A DNA stretch of 64,000 nucleotides from Paenibacillus sp. YYML68 (GTDB lineage: Bacteria > Bacillota > Bacilli > Paenibacillales > NBRC-103111), in contig NZ_BQYI01000001.1 in the NCBI RefSeq assembly GCF_027923405.1, forward strand, positions 366,501 through 430,500. Reading direction: 5' to 3'. The notes beneath the pieces were generated by a model. It searched no databases and had not been told where the DNA came from. It saw only the letters and a program-made list of their open reading frames with translations. Below are positions 18,744-27,479 of this stretch, in pieces (position 1 is the first letter of the stretch; every line of letters begins with the position of its first letter). The position numbers and the translations under genes are program-made.

Positions 18744-18774
18744 GTTAACGCTGGCGCTCGCTGCCAGCGTTAAC
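18744..18774. promoter_or_regulatory. perfect 12-bp stem-loop between mtlA and mtlR
   Basis: GTTAACGCTGGC and GCCAGCGTTAAC pair exactly around a 7-base loop, 8 bp after the mtlA stop. No T-run follows on either strand, so a simple intrinsic terminator is unlikely. It could stabilise the 3' end of mtlA mRNA or serve as a protein site. Confidence 0.55.
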
Positions 18775-18801
18775 GGCATTCTGCTCATGAGGGAGATCAG
18801 G

Positions 18802-20895
18802 ATGAACGTATCAAGCCGTCATCGGCACATGATCCAGCTCCTGCTGGATCGCCATGAGGAGATGACTGCAGCCGAGGTTGCGGCTGCGATTAATGTGAGC
18901 ACACGAACGGTGCACCGGGAGCTGTCCGAGCTGAGCGACGTACTGAAGAGCTACGGAGCCGAGCTGCATCGGCGCTCGGGGAAGGGGCTGCGGCTGGAGG
19001 CGACACCGGAGCAGCTGGAGAAGCTGCGTACACTGCTGGAAGAGCCAGCAGAAGCAGAGCTTACGGTTGAGAGTCGCTATGTGCTGCTGCTGTGCCAGCT
19101 GCTGGAGGAGCGTGAGCCGGTGAAGCTGTTCTCTCTTGCTCATGAGTTGTCGGTGACGGTTGCGACCATCAGCTATGACTTGGATGAGCTCGAGAAGAGC
19201 CGCATTGAGAAGGGGGGGCTGCAGCTGATCCGAAGAAGAGGCTATGGTGTTCAGCTCGAGGGACCGGAGACAAGCAAACGCCAGCTTATTGTGCAGCTTG
19301 CCGAGGAGCAGCTGGACGTCTCGGACTTGTTCGGACCGATGGAGCAATCGGATAGCTGCGAGCTGAATCCAGTCAAGGTGAAGCTGCTGTCGATGATCGG
19401 TCGTGAGCATTTCCTGCACGTGGAGGAGGCGTTATGGAATTGTGAGGACAGTCGGCTTCAGCAGCTATCTGATCTGGATTATACGAAGCTGCTGATCCGT
19501 CTATCGACCGCCGTTGCTCGCGTGCAGCGAGGCTATCTCATAGAGGAAGCTGCGGCTGCACCACTACCGGCTGCCTTGGCAGTCGAACCGAGCGCACCGC
19601 TCCAAGCGATCATTCGGTGTCTGTCGGATAGGCTGTCTTGCTCGTTCCCACCAGCTGAGCTCACGTACATGTACCGGTTGCTGCAGCTGTCCGACAGTCA
19701 GAGCCAGTACGAACTACTCGGCTTCGACGAGACAAAGCTGCTGGACATCGTACATCGGCTCATTCAAAAGGTGGAGGAGAGGCTCGCGCTGTCGATCGAG
19801 CAGGATCGCTCGCTGCGTGAAGGGCTGCTTCACCATATGGGACCGGCCCTGAAGCGTATTCGTGAGGGAGTGCCGGTTCGCAACCCGCTACTCCGTGAGA
19901 TCAAGCGTGACTATAAGCTGCTGTTCGAGATGATTCGGGAAGCTGTAGATGAGGAAGAGCTCAAGCTCGGCATGGCAGTGCCGGATGAGGAGATCGGGTA
20001 TTTGGCGATGCACTTCGGCGCGGCGCTGGAGCGATTGAACAGCCAGGGAGGCGGCATGCGGATTGTCGTCGTATGTACGAGCGGTATCGGCTTCTCGAAG
20101 ATGCTGGCCATGCGCCTTGCCAAGGAGTTCCCGCAAGTAAATATTACAGGACATGCCTCCGTGTTCGAGGCCGTTCGGCTGCCGAAGGCGGACTACGATC
20201 TCATCGTATCTACGGTAGACTTGCCGCTCGATCAGCAGCGCTACATGAAGCTAAGCCCGCTGCTGCCTGAGGCGGAGGTAGAACGGCTGCGCAGTCGGAT
20301 TCGATCGATACCGATTCGCTCTCGAGTCGATACGGCTGAAGGGAGATCCGAACGCAGTGCGATCGAGGAGCTGCTGCGCTTACAGCGCTATGTGGACGAA
20401 ATGGTACGTCTCTTGCAGCGCTTCACCGTCCGACATATTAACCGGGGCTTTACAGGCTTGGAGGACGCACTGCTAGAGCTGTGCAGCTACGTGCAGGCGG
20501 ATGGTGGGCTGAACCAGAAGGAGCAGGTTGTACGACTGCTCATGGAACGGGAGCGTGTCAGCAGTCAGGCGATTCCGGATACGAGCATTGCTTTATTTCA
20601 TACAAGAAGCGACGCTGTACCAGCGCCGTATGTGACATTGTTTCGATTAAGAGACAATTTACCGCTAGAGCACGAGCAGGACCCCGGGGTGCGGCAGGTG
20701 CTCCTGATGCTCGGACCGAGAGAGCTGTCGAAGGAAAGCCTAGAGATTCTGAGTGAAATCAGCGCCCAGCTGCTGCTACCGGAGCTGCTGCAGCTATTGG
20801 AAGAGGGAACGGAGAAGGAGATCGTGGAGTTTTTCGCCGATAAGCTGCTGCACTTGGTCGATCATATTATAGAAACGGAGAGAATGAGACGATGA
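18802..20895 (+). CDS. mtlR: mannitol operon regulator, PRD/PTS-domain activator
   Basis: A BglG/MtlR-family DNA-binding activator of 697 residues. The ATG at 18802 follows GGGAGATCAGG and is preferred over 18787. Order: two helix-turn-helix regions (RTVHRELSEL near residue 30 and a second near 110), two PRD domains (about 200-400) with regulatory histidines, a IIB-like domain with Cys425 in VVCTSGIGFS, and a IIA-like domain with His600 in ALFHTRS. Such regulators are switched by PTS phosphorylation of PRD and EII-like residues, so transport through MtlA/MtlF controls the operon. The stop overlaps the mtlF start (ATGA). It sits second in the operon. Confidence 0.93.
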   Translation: MNVSSRHRHMIQLLLDRHEEMTAAEVAAAINVSTRTVHRELSELSDVLKSYGAELHRRSGKGLRLEATPEQLEKLRTLLEEPAEAELTVESRYVLLLCQLLEEREPVKLFSLAHELSVTVATISYDLDELEKSRIEKGGLQLIRRRGYGVQLEGPETSKRQLIVQLAEEQLDVSDLFGPMEQSDSCELNPVKVKLLSMIGREHFLHVEEALWNCEDSRLQQLSDLDYTKLLIRLSTAVARVQRGYLIEEAAAAPLPAALAVEPSAPLQAIIRCLSDRLSCSFPPAELTYMYRLLQLSDSQSQYELLGFDETKLLDIVHRLIQKVEERLALSIEQDRSLREGLLHHMGPALKRIREGVPVRNPLLREIKRDYKLLFEMIREAVDEEELKLGMAVPDEEIGYLAMHFGAALERLNSQGGGMRIVVVCTSGIGFSKMLAMRLAKEFPQVNITGHASVFEAVRLPKADYDLIVSTVDLPLDQQRYMKLSPLLPEAEVERLRSRIRSIPIRSRVDTAEGRSERSAIEELLRLQRYVDEMVRLLQRFTVRHINRGFTGLEDALLELCSYVQADGGLNQKEQVVRLLMERERVSSQAIPDTSIALFHTRSDAVPAPYVTLFRLRDNLPLEHEQDPGVRQVLLMLGPRELSKESLEILSEISAQLLLPELLQLLEEGTEKEIVEFFADKLLHLVDHIIETERMRR

Positions 20896-21329
20896 GCATT
20901 CTATCTATTGATAAGGTGAAGCTGAACGCCGTGTTCAAGGATAAGCTGGAGGCTGTAAGAATGGCGGGACAGCTGCTGGTAGATGCTGGACATGCATCAA
21001 GCGAATATATAGACAAAATGATGGAAAGAGAGCAGACCTTGTCGACCTACATGGGCGGGGGACTCGCTATACCGCACGGCACTCAGGACTCGAAGGCGTT
21101 GATTCGACATACCGGTATGTCGATTATCCAAGTGCCGGACGGCGTGGACTTCGGGGACGGCGAGCTTGCGTATCTTGTGATCGGTATCGCCGCTGCCGGA
21201 GATAACCATCTCGACATATTGACCAACGTTGCGATGCTCTGCTCGGATGATGACCAGATGGAGCGAATCCGTAAGGCAACGGCGCCGGAGGAGATGCTCC
21301 GTATATTCGAGGAGGGGCTCGGCGGATGA
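20892..21329 (+). CDS. mtlF: PTS mannitol-specific IIA protein
   Basis: A 145-residue stand-alone EIIA of the mannitol/fructose type. The phosphorylated histidine is His62 in GLAIPHGT. Length and overall sequence match the family. It accepts phosphate from HPr (encoded at 24216) and passes it to Cys393 of MtlA. Both ends overlap neighbouring genes by 4 bp (mtlR and mtlD), so translation is coupled. Confidence 0.95.
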   Translation: MSILSIDKVKLNAVFKDKLEAVRMAGQLLVDAGHASSEYIDKMMEREQTLSTYMGGGLAIPHGTQDSKALIRHTGMSIIQVPDGVDFGDGELAYLVIGIAAAGDNHLDILTNVAMLCSDDDQMERIRKATAPEEMLRIFEEGLGG

Positions 21330-22483
21330 AGAAGGCCGTACATTTCGGAGCGGGCAACATTGGCAGAGGCTTCATTGGTCTGTTGCTGAATCAATCGGGC
21401 TACGAGGTATGCTTCGTGGATGTGAATGATCAGCTGGTTGAGCAGCTGATCAAGCGTGGTGCGTATACAGTCACCCTAGCGAATGAGGATCAGCGTACCT
21501 TCTCGGTGAATAACGTGACAGCCGTGAACGGCAAGGAGCTGGATCGTGTCGCAGAGGCTGTCGCTGCGGCTGATCTGGTGACGACGGCCGTAGGCGTCTC
21601 GATTCTGAAGGCGATCGCGCCGGGGATCGCTCGGGGTCTGGAGCTGCGCGCGAAGCGGGGGCTGCGGCCGCTTCCTATTATCGCCTGTGAGAATGCAATT
21701 GGCGGGAGTACGCAGCTTAAGGAGCATGTGCACAGTCTGATGAGCGAGGAGCTGCAGCATGAGCTAAGCGGCAAGGTGGCGTTCCCAGATGCGGCGGTCG
21801 ATCGGATCGTGCCGCTGCAGCAGCACGACGACCCGCTGCATGTGCGCGTCGAGCCTTTTTTCGAATGGGCGATTGATCGCTCGCAGATGCTGGAGCCTTA
21901 TGAGCCGATAGAGGGTGTGCACTATGTGGATCGGCTCGAGCCGTACATTGAACGCAAGCTGTTCACCGTTAATACGGGGCATTGCTGTGCCGCTTACATG
22001 GGATACGTGAGAGGGTATGAGACGATCCAGCAAAGTATGGCAGACCCCCATATTGCAGCTGTGGTGAAGGGCGCCCTTCAAGAGACGGGCGCGTATCTGG
22101 TTCAGACGTACGGCTTCGACGCGGAGAAGCATGCTCAGTATATCGAGACGATCATGCAGCGCTTCACCAACCCTTACCTGATCGATGAAGTCATACGTGT
22201 AGGTCGCTCGCCGATTCGCAAGCTGTCGCCTAACGATCGGCTCGTTCGTCCGGCTACTCTTGTTCATGAGCTTGGTGTTGCCCCCGCCCATCTGTCTACT
22301 GCCATGGCAGCGGCGCTGCTGTTCGATGTGGCGGACGATCCTGAGGCTGTACAGCTGATGCACGCCTTGATGGAGCAGGGTGTGAGCAAGGCGTTCTCTA
22401 CCTATACATCCATTCCTGAGCAGCATCCCGTACATGCCATGGTGATGCAGAGGTATGCGGAGCTGAAGGAGAGTGAGGAGTGA
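21326..22483 (+). CDS. mtlD: mannitol-1-phosphate 5-dehydrogenase
   Basis: A 385-residue NAD-dependent dehydrogenase converting mannitol-1-phosphate to fructose-6-phosphate. The N-terminal nucleotide-binding motif is HFGAGNIGRGFIG and the catalytic-domain motif VNTGHCCAAY is visible near 215. Length is normal. It overlaps mtlF at its start and ptsI at its end. Confidence 0.96.
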   Translation: MKKAVHFGAGNIGRGFIGLLLNQSGYEVCFVDVNDQLVEQLIKRGAYTVTLANEDQRTFSVNNVTAVNGKELDRVAEAVAAADLVTTAVGVSILKAIAPGIARGLELRAKRGLRPLPIIACENAIGGSTQLKEHVHSLMSEELQHELSGKVAFPDAAVDRIVPLQQHDDPLHVRVEPFFEWAIDRSQMLEPYEPIEGVHYVDRLEPYIERKLFTVNTGHCCAAYMGYVRGYETIQQSMADPHIAAVVKGALQETGAYLVQTYGFDAEKHAQYIETIMQRFTNPYLIDEVIRVGRSPIRKLSPNDRLVRPATLVHELGVAPAHLSTAMAAALLFDVADDPEAVQLMHALMEQGVSKAFSTYTSIPEQHPVHAMVMQRYAELKESEE

Positions 22484-24216
22484 TGCAGACGATGACCAGA
22501 GTGTTGAAGGGAATTGCCGCTTCGCCTGGTATTGCTATTGCGAAGGCATACCGCCTGAGGCGTGACAAGTATATTCCCGTTCGGCTAGACGCGTGTGAGC
22601 CGGTCGAGGAAGCGTCACGCTTGCAGCAAGCGGTAGAGCAGGCAAGGCATGAGCTGGAGGTAATCCGTGAGAAGACGGAGCAGAGGCTGGGCGCGCAGAA
22701 GGCAGAAATTTTCGAGGCGCATCTGATGCTGCTGGAAGACCCTGAGCTGATGGATGCCGTCATGGACAAAATAAACACGGAGCGTATCAATGCTGAATAT
22801 GCGCTGCATGAGGCTGCCCAGCACTTCATCGACCTCCTGAGCTCGATGGACGATGAGCTGCTACGCGGACGAGCGGCGGACGTTCAGGACGTCGTGGATC
22901 GAATGCTGAGCGCACTTCGCGGAGAGACCTATGCACCCGTGTCCGCAATTGATGAGCAGGCTGTAATCGTAGCTGAGGACTTGACGCCTTCAGATACGGC
23001 ACAGCTCGACCTTGCGTATGTGCAGGGCTTCGCCACAGAAGTCGGAAGCCGCACGTCCCATTCGGCCATCATGGCTCGTTCTCTGGAGATCGCTGCTGTC
23101 GTCGGTGCAGGCGTATCGCTTGCTGACATTCCGACGGGAACGATGATGATCGTAGATGCGACGGAGGGACGAATAATCGTCGACCCGAGCGCGGAGGAGC
23201 TGCGGTCGTATCAGGAGAAGAAGGAGAGCTACGAGCGGCGTCGTGAGGAGCTGCGCAGATTGATCGCAGAGCCTACTGTGTCATGCGACGGCCGACACGT
23301 GGAGCTAGCGGCCAATATCGGCAGCGTGGAGGATGTGCAGAAGGCGATCGACAACGGGGCGGAGGGCATTGGCTTGTTCCGCACAGAGTTTCTATATATG
23401 GGACGCAGCGCTCTCCCCACGGAGGAGGAGCAGTACCAAGTATACCGTTATGTGCTGGAGAAAATGAACCATAAGCCGGTCGTCATCCGAACGCTTGATA
23501 TTGGAGGCGATAAAGAGCTGCCGTATCTCCAGCTTCCGAAGGAGATGAACCCGTTCCTCGGACAGCGGGCGCTGCGTCTATGCTTGAACGAGCAGGAGCT
23601 GTTCCGGACGCAGCTGCGCGCGCTCCTGCGAGCAAGCCGCTACGGTCAGCTTAAGATCATGTTCCCGATGATCGCGGTGCTCGAGGAGCTGCTCGAGGCG
23701 AAGCGTCTGCTGCAGGAGGAGAAGGAGCGGCTGCAGCAGGAGGGTGTTGAGCTCGCCGAACAGATTGAGGTCGGCATGATGATCGAAATTCCGTCGGCGG
23801 CGCTGGCGGCGGATTCATTCGCGGCGGAGGTTGATTTCTTCAGCATTGGGACGAACGATCTGATTCAATATACGATGGCGGCGGATCGGATGAACGAGAC
23901 GGTGTCGTACTTGTACCAGCCGTGCCATCCCTCCATTGTCAGACTGATCGAGATGGTGATTCGTGCAGCAGAGCGCGAGGGCAAGTGGGTCGGCATGTGC
24001 GGAGAGATGGCCGGCGATGAGTCAGCAATTCCCATCCTGCTCGGCATGGGACTGCATGAGTTCAGCATGAGCGCCAGCTCCATCCTGCCTGCCAGAGCCC
24101 AGATTAAGGAGCTGTCCCAAGCAGAGTGGGCTGGATACACCCGCCAGCTGCTATCCATGCGGTCTGAGGCAGCGATTCAGCAATTCGTATATGAGAAGAG
24201 AAGGAGAGACAGCTAA
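22483..24216 (+). CDS. ptsI: PTS enzyme I
   Basis: A 577-residue phosphoenolpyruvate-protein phosphotransferase. The active-site histidine is about His193 in SRTSHSAIMARS. The PEP-binding TIM-barrel part includes GLFRTEFLYM, RTLDIGGDKELPYL and the C-terminal GMCGEMAGDE. ATG at 22483 overlaps the mtlD stop; AAGGAGAG lies about 9 bases upstream. A GTG at 22480 and an ATG at 22492 are alternatives. Enzyme I normally sits in a separate ptsHI locus; here it ends a sugar operon in the order ptsI-ptsH, so it may be a dedicated copy or the only one. Confidence 0.95.
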   Translation: MQTMTRVLKGIAASPGIAIAKAYRLRRDKYIPVRLDACEPVEEASRLQQAVEQARHELEVIREKTEQRLGAQKAEIFEAHLMLLEDPELMDAVMDKINTERINAEYALHEAAQHFIDLLSSMDDELLRGRAADVQDVVDRMLSALRGETYAPVSAIDEQAVIVAEDLTPSDTAQLDLAYVQGFATEVGSRTSHSAIMARSLEIAAVVGAGVSLADIPTGTMMIVDATEGRIIVDPSAEELRSYQEKKESYERRREELRRLIAEPTVSCDGRHVELAANIGSVEDVQKAIDNGAEGIGLFRTEFLYMGRSALPTEEEQYQVYRYVLEKMNHKPVVIRTLDIGGDKELPYLQLPKEMNPFLGQRALRLCLNEQELFRTQLRALLRASRYGQLKIMFPMIAVLEELLEAKRLLQEEKERLQQEGVELAEQIEVGMMIEIPSAALAADSFAAEVDFFSIGTNDLIQYTMAADRMNETVSYLYQPCHPSIVRLIEMVIRAAEREGKWVGMCGEMAGDESAIPILLGMGLHEFSMSASSILPARAQIKELSQAEWAGYTRQLLSMRSEAAIQQFVYEKRRRDS

Positions 24217-24479
24217 TGGTATCGAAAGCATACACGGTGTTGAACCCGTCCGGATTTCATGCGCGTCCGACCAAGATTCTAGTGCAGGCGGCTAACAACT
24301 TCCCATGCAAGGTAAGTCTGATCAAGGGGGAGCGCAAGGTGAACGGCAAGAGCTCGCTCGGCATACTTACTCTGGGGATTAAGCCTAACGATGTGGTGAC
24401 GCTGGAGATCGAGGGCGAGCAGGAGGAGCAGGCGCTGCAGGAGCTCGGCGCCTTGCTGGTCAAGATCTACGAAGAATAG
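24216..24479 (+). CDS. ptsH: HPr phosphocarrier protein
   Basis: An 87-residue HPr. His15 in SGFHARPT is the site for phosphate transfer from enzyme I. Ser46 in NGKSSLGILTLG is at the HPr-kinase position, so both catalytic and regulatory phosphorylation look possible and this is not a Crh protein. The segment after Ser46 is unusual (SSLGILTLG rather than the common SIMGVMSLG), which may change CcpA or HPr-kinase contacts. Its start overlaps the ptsI stop by 1 bp. Confidence 0.93.
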   Translation: MVSKAYTVLNPSGFHARPTKILVQAANNFPCKVSLIKGERKVNGKSSLGILTLGIKPNDVVTLEIEGEQEEQALQELGALLVKIYEE

Positions 24480-24507
24480 TCTCATGCCGTTAAGGCAATA
24501 TGAAGAG

Positions 24508-24552
24508 CAGGGCTGGTGCATGAACCGTATGACGGTTGATGTGCCAGCCCTG
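24508..24552. terminator. bidirectional hairpin between ptsH and the TRAP binding protein
   Basis: CAGGGCTGG (24508-24516) pairs with CCAGCCCTG (24544-24552), and inner arms AACCG/CGGTT extend the stem. It separates convergent genes and can serve both. Confidence 0.65.
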
Positions 24553-24580
24553 TGCTGCTGTACGTGCGACTCGCACTTCT

Positions 24581-25639
24581 CTATCCGCCGTAATTACGCT
24601 GCAGCTCGCGGATCGCCTGTACAAGCTCGCGGCCGTAGAGCGTCTCGGCCTGCTCGTACAGCGGCTCCCATCGGCGCATCCATTCGGCACGCTCGCCAGC
24701 GGTCAGCACATGAATCCGCATGTCGCTCTCTTGGCGAAGCCGCTGCAGGTCCCGCTCATTCACCGCGGCGGCATTCAGATTGGACCAGGCGGTCGCCTCC
24801 TCCATCGCCTGCTCGATCGCGGCTTGCAGCTCCTTCGGAAGCTTCTCCCAATACGACTTGTTCATCAGCACGCCATAGCCGAGGTAGCCGTGATTGCTGA
24901 CGGTCATGAAGCCTTGGACACGGTAAAACTTTTTGCTCCATATATTCGAAACCGTATTCTCACCGCCGTCCACCGCTCCCGATTCGAACGCACGGTACGC
25001 TTGGTTGAACGGGATCTTCTGGGTGGTGGCGCCGAAAGCCTCGAATTGCGCCTGAATCGCCCGGCTCGGCAAGATGCGGAACCGCTGTCCTGTGAAATCA
25101 GATGGGTAGATCAGGGGTCCGCGATTCGTGGTCATCTGCTTGAAGCTGTTGCCCCAGAACGCGAGCCCCTTCATGTTGCTCTCCTCCAGCTTCTTGAACA
25201 GGATGCCTGCCACAGGTCCACGGAATGCTTCCTGTACTGCCTCGTCCGACAGGAAGGCGAACGGCAGGTCGAGCACCGCCCATTCCGGGAACATCTGCGA
25301 GATGTTCGAGAACGAGGGCGCCAGCATCTGTACCTCGCCGCGCAGAAGCGCCTCCTTCTCCGTTGCCTCGGTGTGCAGAATGGCGTTCGGATACACCTCC
25401 ACCTTCACCCGTCCAGCCGTCTTCTCCAGCACGAGCTCCGCGAAGCGCTGCGCTGCCAGCCCCTTGGGCGTACTCTCCGCCACCACGTGGCTGAACTTGA
25501 TCACATATTGCTCCTGGAAGCCCTGCTGCTCGTCGTCTTGAGCGACGGGGCCGGACGAGAAGGAGGGGTAGAAGCCGACCAATGCGGCAGTGGTCAGTCC
25601 GAATATGATGAATAGCATCGTGCCTAGCCACGGTCGCAT
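24581..25639 (-). CDS. dctB: TRAP-type C4-dicarboxylate binding protein, sensor-linked
   Basis: A 352-residue DctP-family solute-binding protein with one N-terminal hydrophobic helix (residues 7-24) and no lipobox cysteine, so it is likely membrane-tethered. Family motifs include IKFSHVVAESTPKG, the Arg-containing substrate-clamp region GQRFRILPS and the DGGENTVSN segment. AAGGGGGC precedes the ATG. It has no DctQ/DctM permease genes beside it but is divergent from a DctS/DctR-like pair, the arrangement of B. subtilis dctB-dctS-dctR where the binding protein acts as co-sensor. A sensing rather than transport role is therefore inferred. Confidence 0.85.
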   Translation of the reverse strand: MRPWLGTMLFIIFGLTTAALVGFYPSFSSGPVAQDDEQQGFQEQYVIKFSHVVAESTPKGLAAQRFAELVLEKTAGRVKVEVYPNAILHTEATEKEALLRGEVQMLAPSFSNISQMFPEWAVLDLPFAFLSDEAVQEAFRGPVAGILFKKLEESNMKGLAFWGNSFKQMTTNRGPLIYPSDFTGQRFRILPSRAIQAQFEAFGATTQKIPFNQAYRAFESGAVDGGENTVSNIWSKKFYRVQGFMTVSNHGYLGYGVLMNKSYWEKLPKELQAAIEQAMEEATAWSNLNAAAVNERDLQRLRQESDMRIHVLTAGERAEWMRRWEPLYEQAETLYGRELVQAIRELQRNYGG

Positions 25640-25750
25640 GCGAGTGCCCCCTTACGTGCATTGTAGTGAAGCGTCTATGATGATTAGTATATACCATCTG
25701 AGGCCGTGTCCGTCTATGGCTGCCTATGGTGCTGCCTGAAGCGTGTATGC

Positions 25751-25780
25751 TTGGTTGCGAAGCGGATCATGGTGTATGAT
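25751..25780 (+). promoter_or_regulatory. probable promoter of dctS-dctR
   Basis: TTGGTT (25751-25756) and TATGAT (25775-25780) are spaced by 18 bp. Its position means in-frame ATGs at 25743 and 25776-25779 lie upstream of or inside the promoter, supporting the start at 25821. Confidence 0.45.
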
Positions 25781-25820
25781 GGATGCACAATATGAGCTGC
25801 GGGAAGGGCAGGCGGACAAC

Positions 25821-27479
25821 ATGCTGCAGCGGCTGAAAATGAACTGGAAAATTGCGATCCTCTCCTTCGGCATCGTGCTGTTCGCTCTGTTGATCGGCGG
25901 TACGATTCTGCTCGGCGGCATCCTCCATCTGAAGGAGGAGGAGCTCGGCCGGCGTCTGCTCATCACGGCGCGCACGGCCGCCCAGCAGCCGGAAATTATC
26001 GCCGGCATCGGGCGGCCTGAGCTGCGCGAGGAGCTGCAGGCCGCCGCCGAGCGCATGCGCATCATCAACGACGTGACGTACGTCGTTGTCATGGATATGA
26101 ACCGGGTGCGGCTGTCGCACCCGGTTGAGAGCAAGATCGGCACCGTCTCCGAGGGTGCCGATGAGGGGCCTGCCTTCGCCGAGCACACGTACGTGTCGCA
26201 GGCGAGGGGAGAGCTCGGCACGGCGCTGCGCGCAATCGTGCCGGTCATGAGCGGGGACCGGACGCAGATCGGCGTCGTGGTCGTAGGTCGCATCCTGCCG
26301 ACAGCGGGGCAGGTGCTGCGGGAGCTGTCCGGACAGGCGTCCATCATCGTGCTGCTGTCGCTCACGTTCGGGCTGTGGGGCTCGTGGCGGCTTGCGACAC
26401 ATATCAAGAAGCAGATGTTCCAGCTAGAGCCTGCTGAGATCGCCCGGCTGCTGGTCGAGCGCGAGGCGACGTTCCACGCGATGCATGAGGGCGTTATCGC
26501 CATCGACAAGGACGAGCGTATCGCCATCTTCAACGATAGGGCGAAGCAGATGCTGCACATCGAGGGAGATGTGCGCGGCCACAGCATTCGTGAGGTGCTG
26601 CCGGATACACGGCTGCCCGAGATTCTGGAGCTGGATGCTCCTGTCTACAATCAGGAGCATGTCATTGGCGGTCAGCACATCCTGAGCAATCGGGTGCCGA
26701 TCAAGATCGGCAGCGAGACGGTCGGCGCTGTCGCCATTTTCCAGGATCGTACAGAGGTGACGCGCATGGCGGAGGAGCTGACGGGAGTGAAGGCGTTCGT
26801 CGATGCGCTGCGCGTCCATAACCATGAATATATGAACAAGCTGCATACGATCGGCGGGCTGATCCAGCTCGGCAATAAGGAGCAGGCGCTCGACTACTTA
26901 TTCGAGATGGTCGAGGAGCGTGAGGAGCTGACGCGCTTCTTAACGAGGCGCATCCATCATGACAGCTTGACCGGGCTGCTGCTCGGCAAGATCAGCCGCG
27001 GTCGCGAGCTGGGCATCGAGGTGACGATCGATCGTCAGAGCCGGCTGCATCGGTTTCCCGCTGGTCTGGATCATCACGACTTCGTCATCGTGCTGGGCAA
27101 CCTGATCGAGAACGCCTTCGATGCGCTCGAGGGCGTAGAAGGAGACAAGCAGGTGTTCGTCAGTCTGGAGCAGGATGATGAGCTCGTGTCTGTGCTGGTG
27201 GAGGATACGGGTAGGGGTATGGACGAGGCGACGAAGGAGCGTGTCTTCGAGCGAGGCTTCACGACGAAGGGCGGAGTCGGGCGAGGCATCGGGCTGCACC
27301 TGATCGCAAGCATCGTCCGGAAGGCGGGCGGCTCGGTCCGCATCGACTCGTCACCCGGAGCAGGCGCGACCTTCATGCTGACATTGCCTATGCGGCAGGA
27401 GAAACAGAGCGTGCGGAAGGGGCAACCACAGGAAGGAGGCGACAGCGACGATGGAGCGGATACGGGTACTGTTAATTGA
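25821..27479 (+). CDS. dctS: CitA/DcuS/DctS-type sensor histidine kinase
   Basis: A 552-residue sensor kinase. The start at 25821 follows AGGCGG and gives the usual family length. Two membrane helices (about 10-32 and 175-195) flank an extracellular PDC/PASC sensor domain with the RLSHP motif typical of citrate/C4-dicarboxylate sensors. A cytoplasmic PAS domain spans about 215-320. The phospho-acceptor is His335 in NHEYMNKLHTIGG, followed by ATPase boxes NLIENAFDAL, DTGRGM and GRGIGLHL. Its 3' end overlaps the regulator gene by 29 bp. It should report dicarboxylate-type ligands, possibly with the divergent binding protein. Confidence 0.9.
   Translation: MLQRLKMNWKIAILSFGIVLFALLIGGTILLGGILHLKEEELGRRLLITARTAAQQPEIIAGIGRPELREELQAAAERMRIINDVTYVVVMDMNRVRLSHPVESKIGTVSEGADEGPAFAEHTYVSQARGELGTALRAIVPVMSGDRTQIGVVVVGRILPTAGQVLRELSGQASIIVLLSLTFGLWGSWRLATHIKKQMFQLEPAEIARLLVEREATFHAMHEGVIAIDKDERIAIFNDRAKQMLHIEGDVRGHSIREVLPDTRLPEILELDAPVYNQEHVIGGQHILSNRVPIKIGSETVGAVAIFQDRTEVTRMAEELTGVKAFVDALRVHNHEYMNKLHTIGGLIQLGNKEQALDYLFEMVEEREELTRFLTRRIHHDSLTGLLLGKISRGRELGIEVTIDRQSRLHRFPAGLDHHDFVIVLGNLIENAFDALEGVEGDKQVFVSLEQDDELVSVLVEDTGRGMDEATKERVFERGFTTKGGVGRGIGLHLIASIVRKAGGSVRIDSSPGAGATFMLTLPMRQEKQSVRKGQPQEGGDSDDGADTGTVN

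Noticed and set aside
24536-25615. Plus-strand open frame of 359 codons opposite the TRAP binding protein
   Set aside because: The minus strand encodes a full DctP-family protein with signal helix and ribosome site; the plus frame has no recognisable features.
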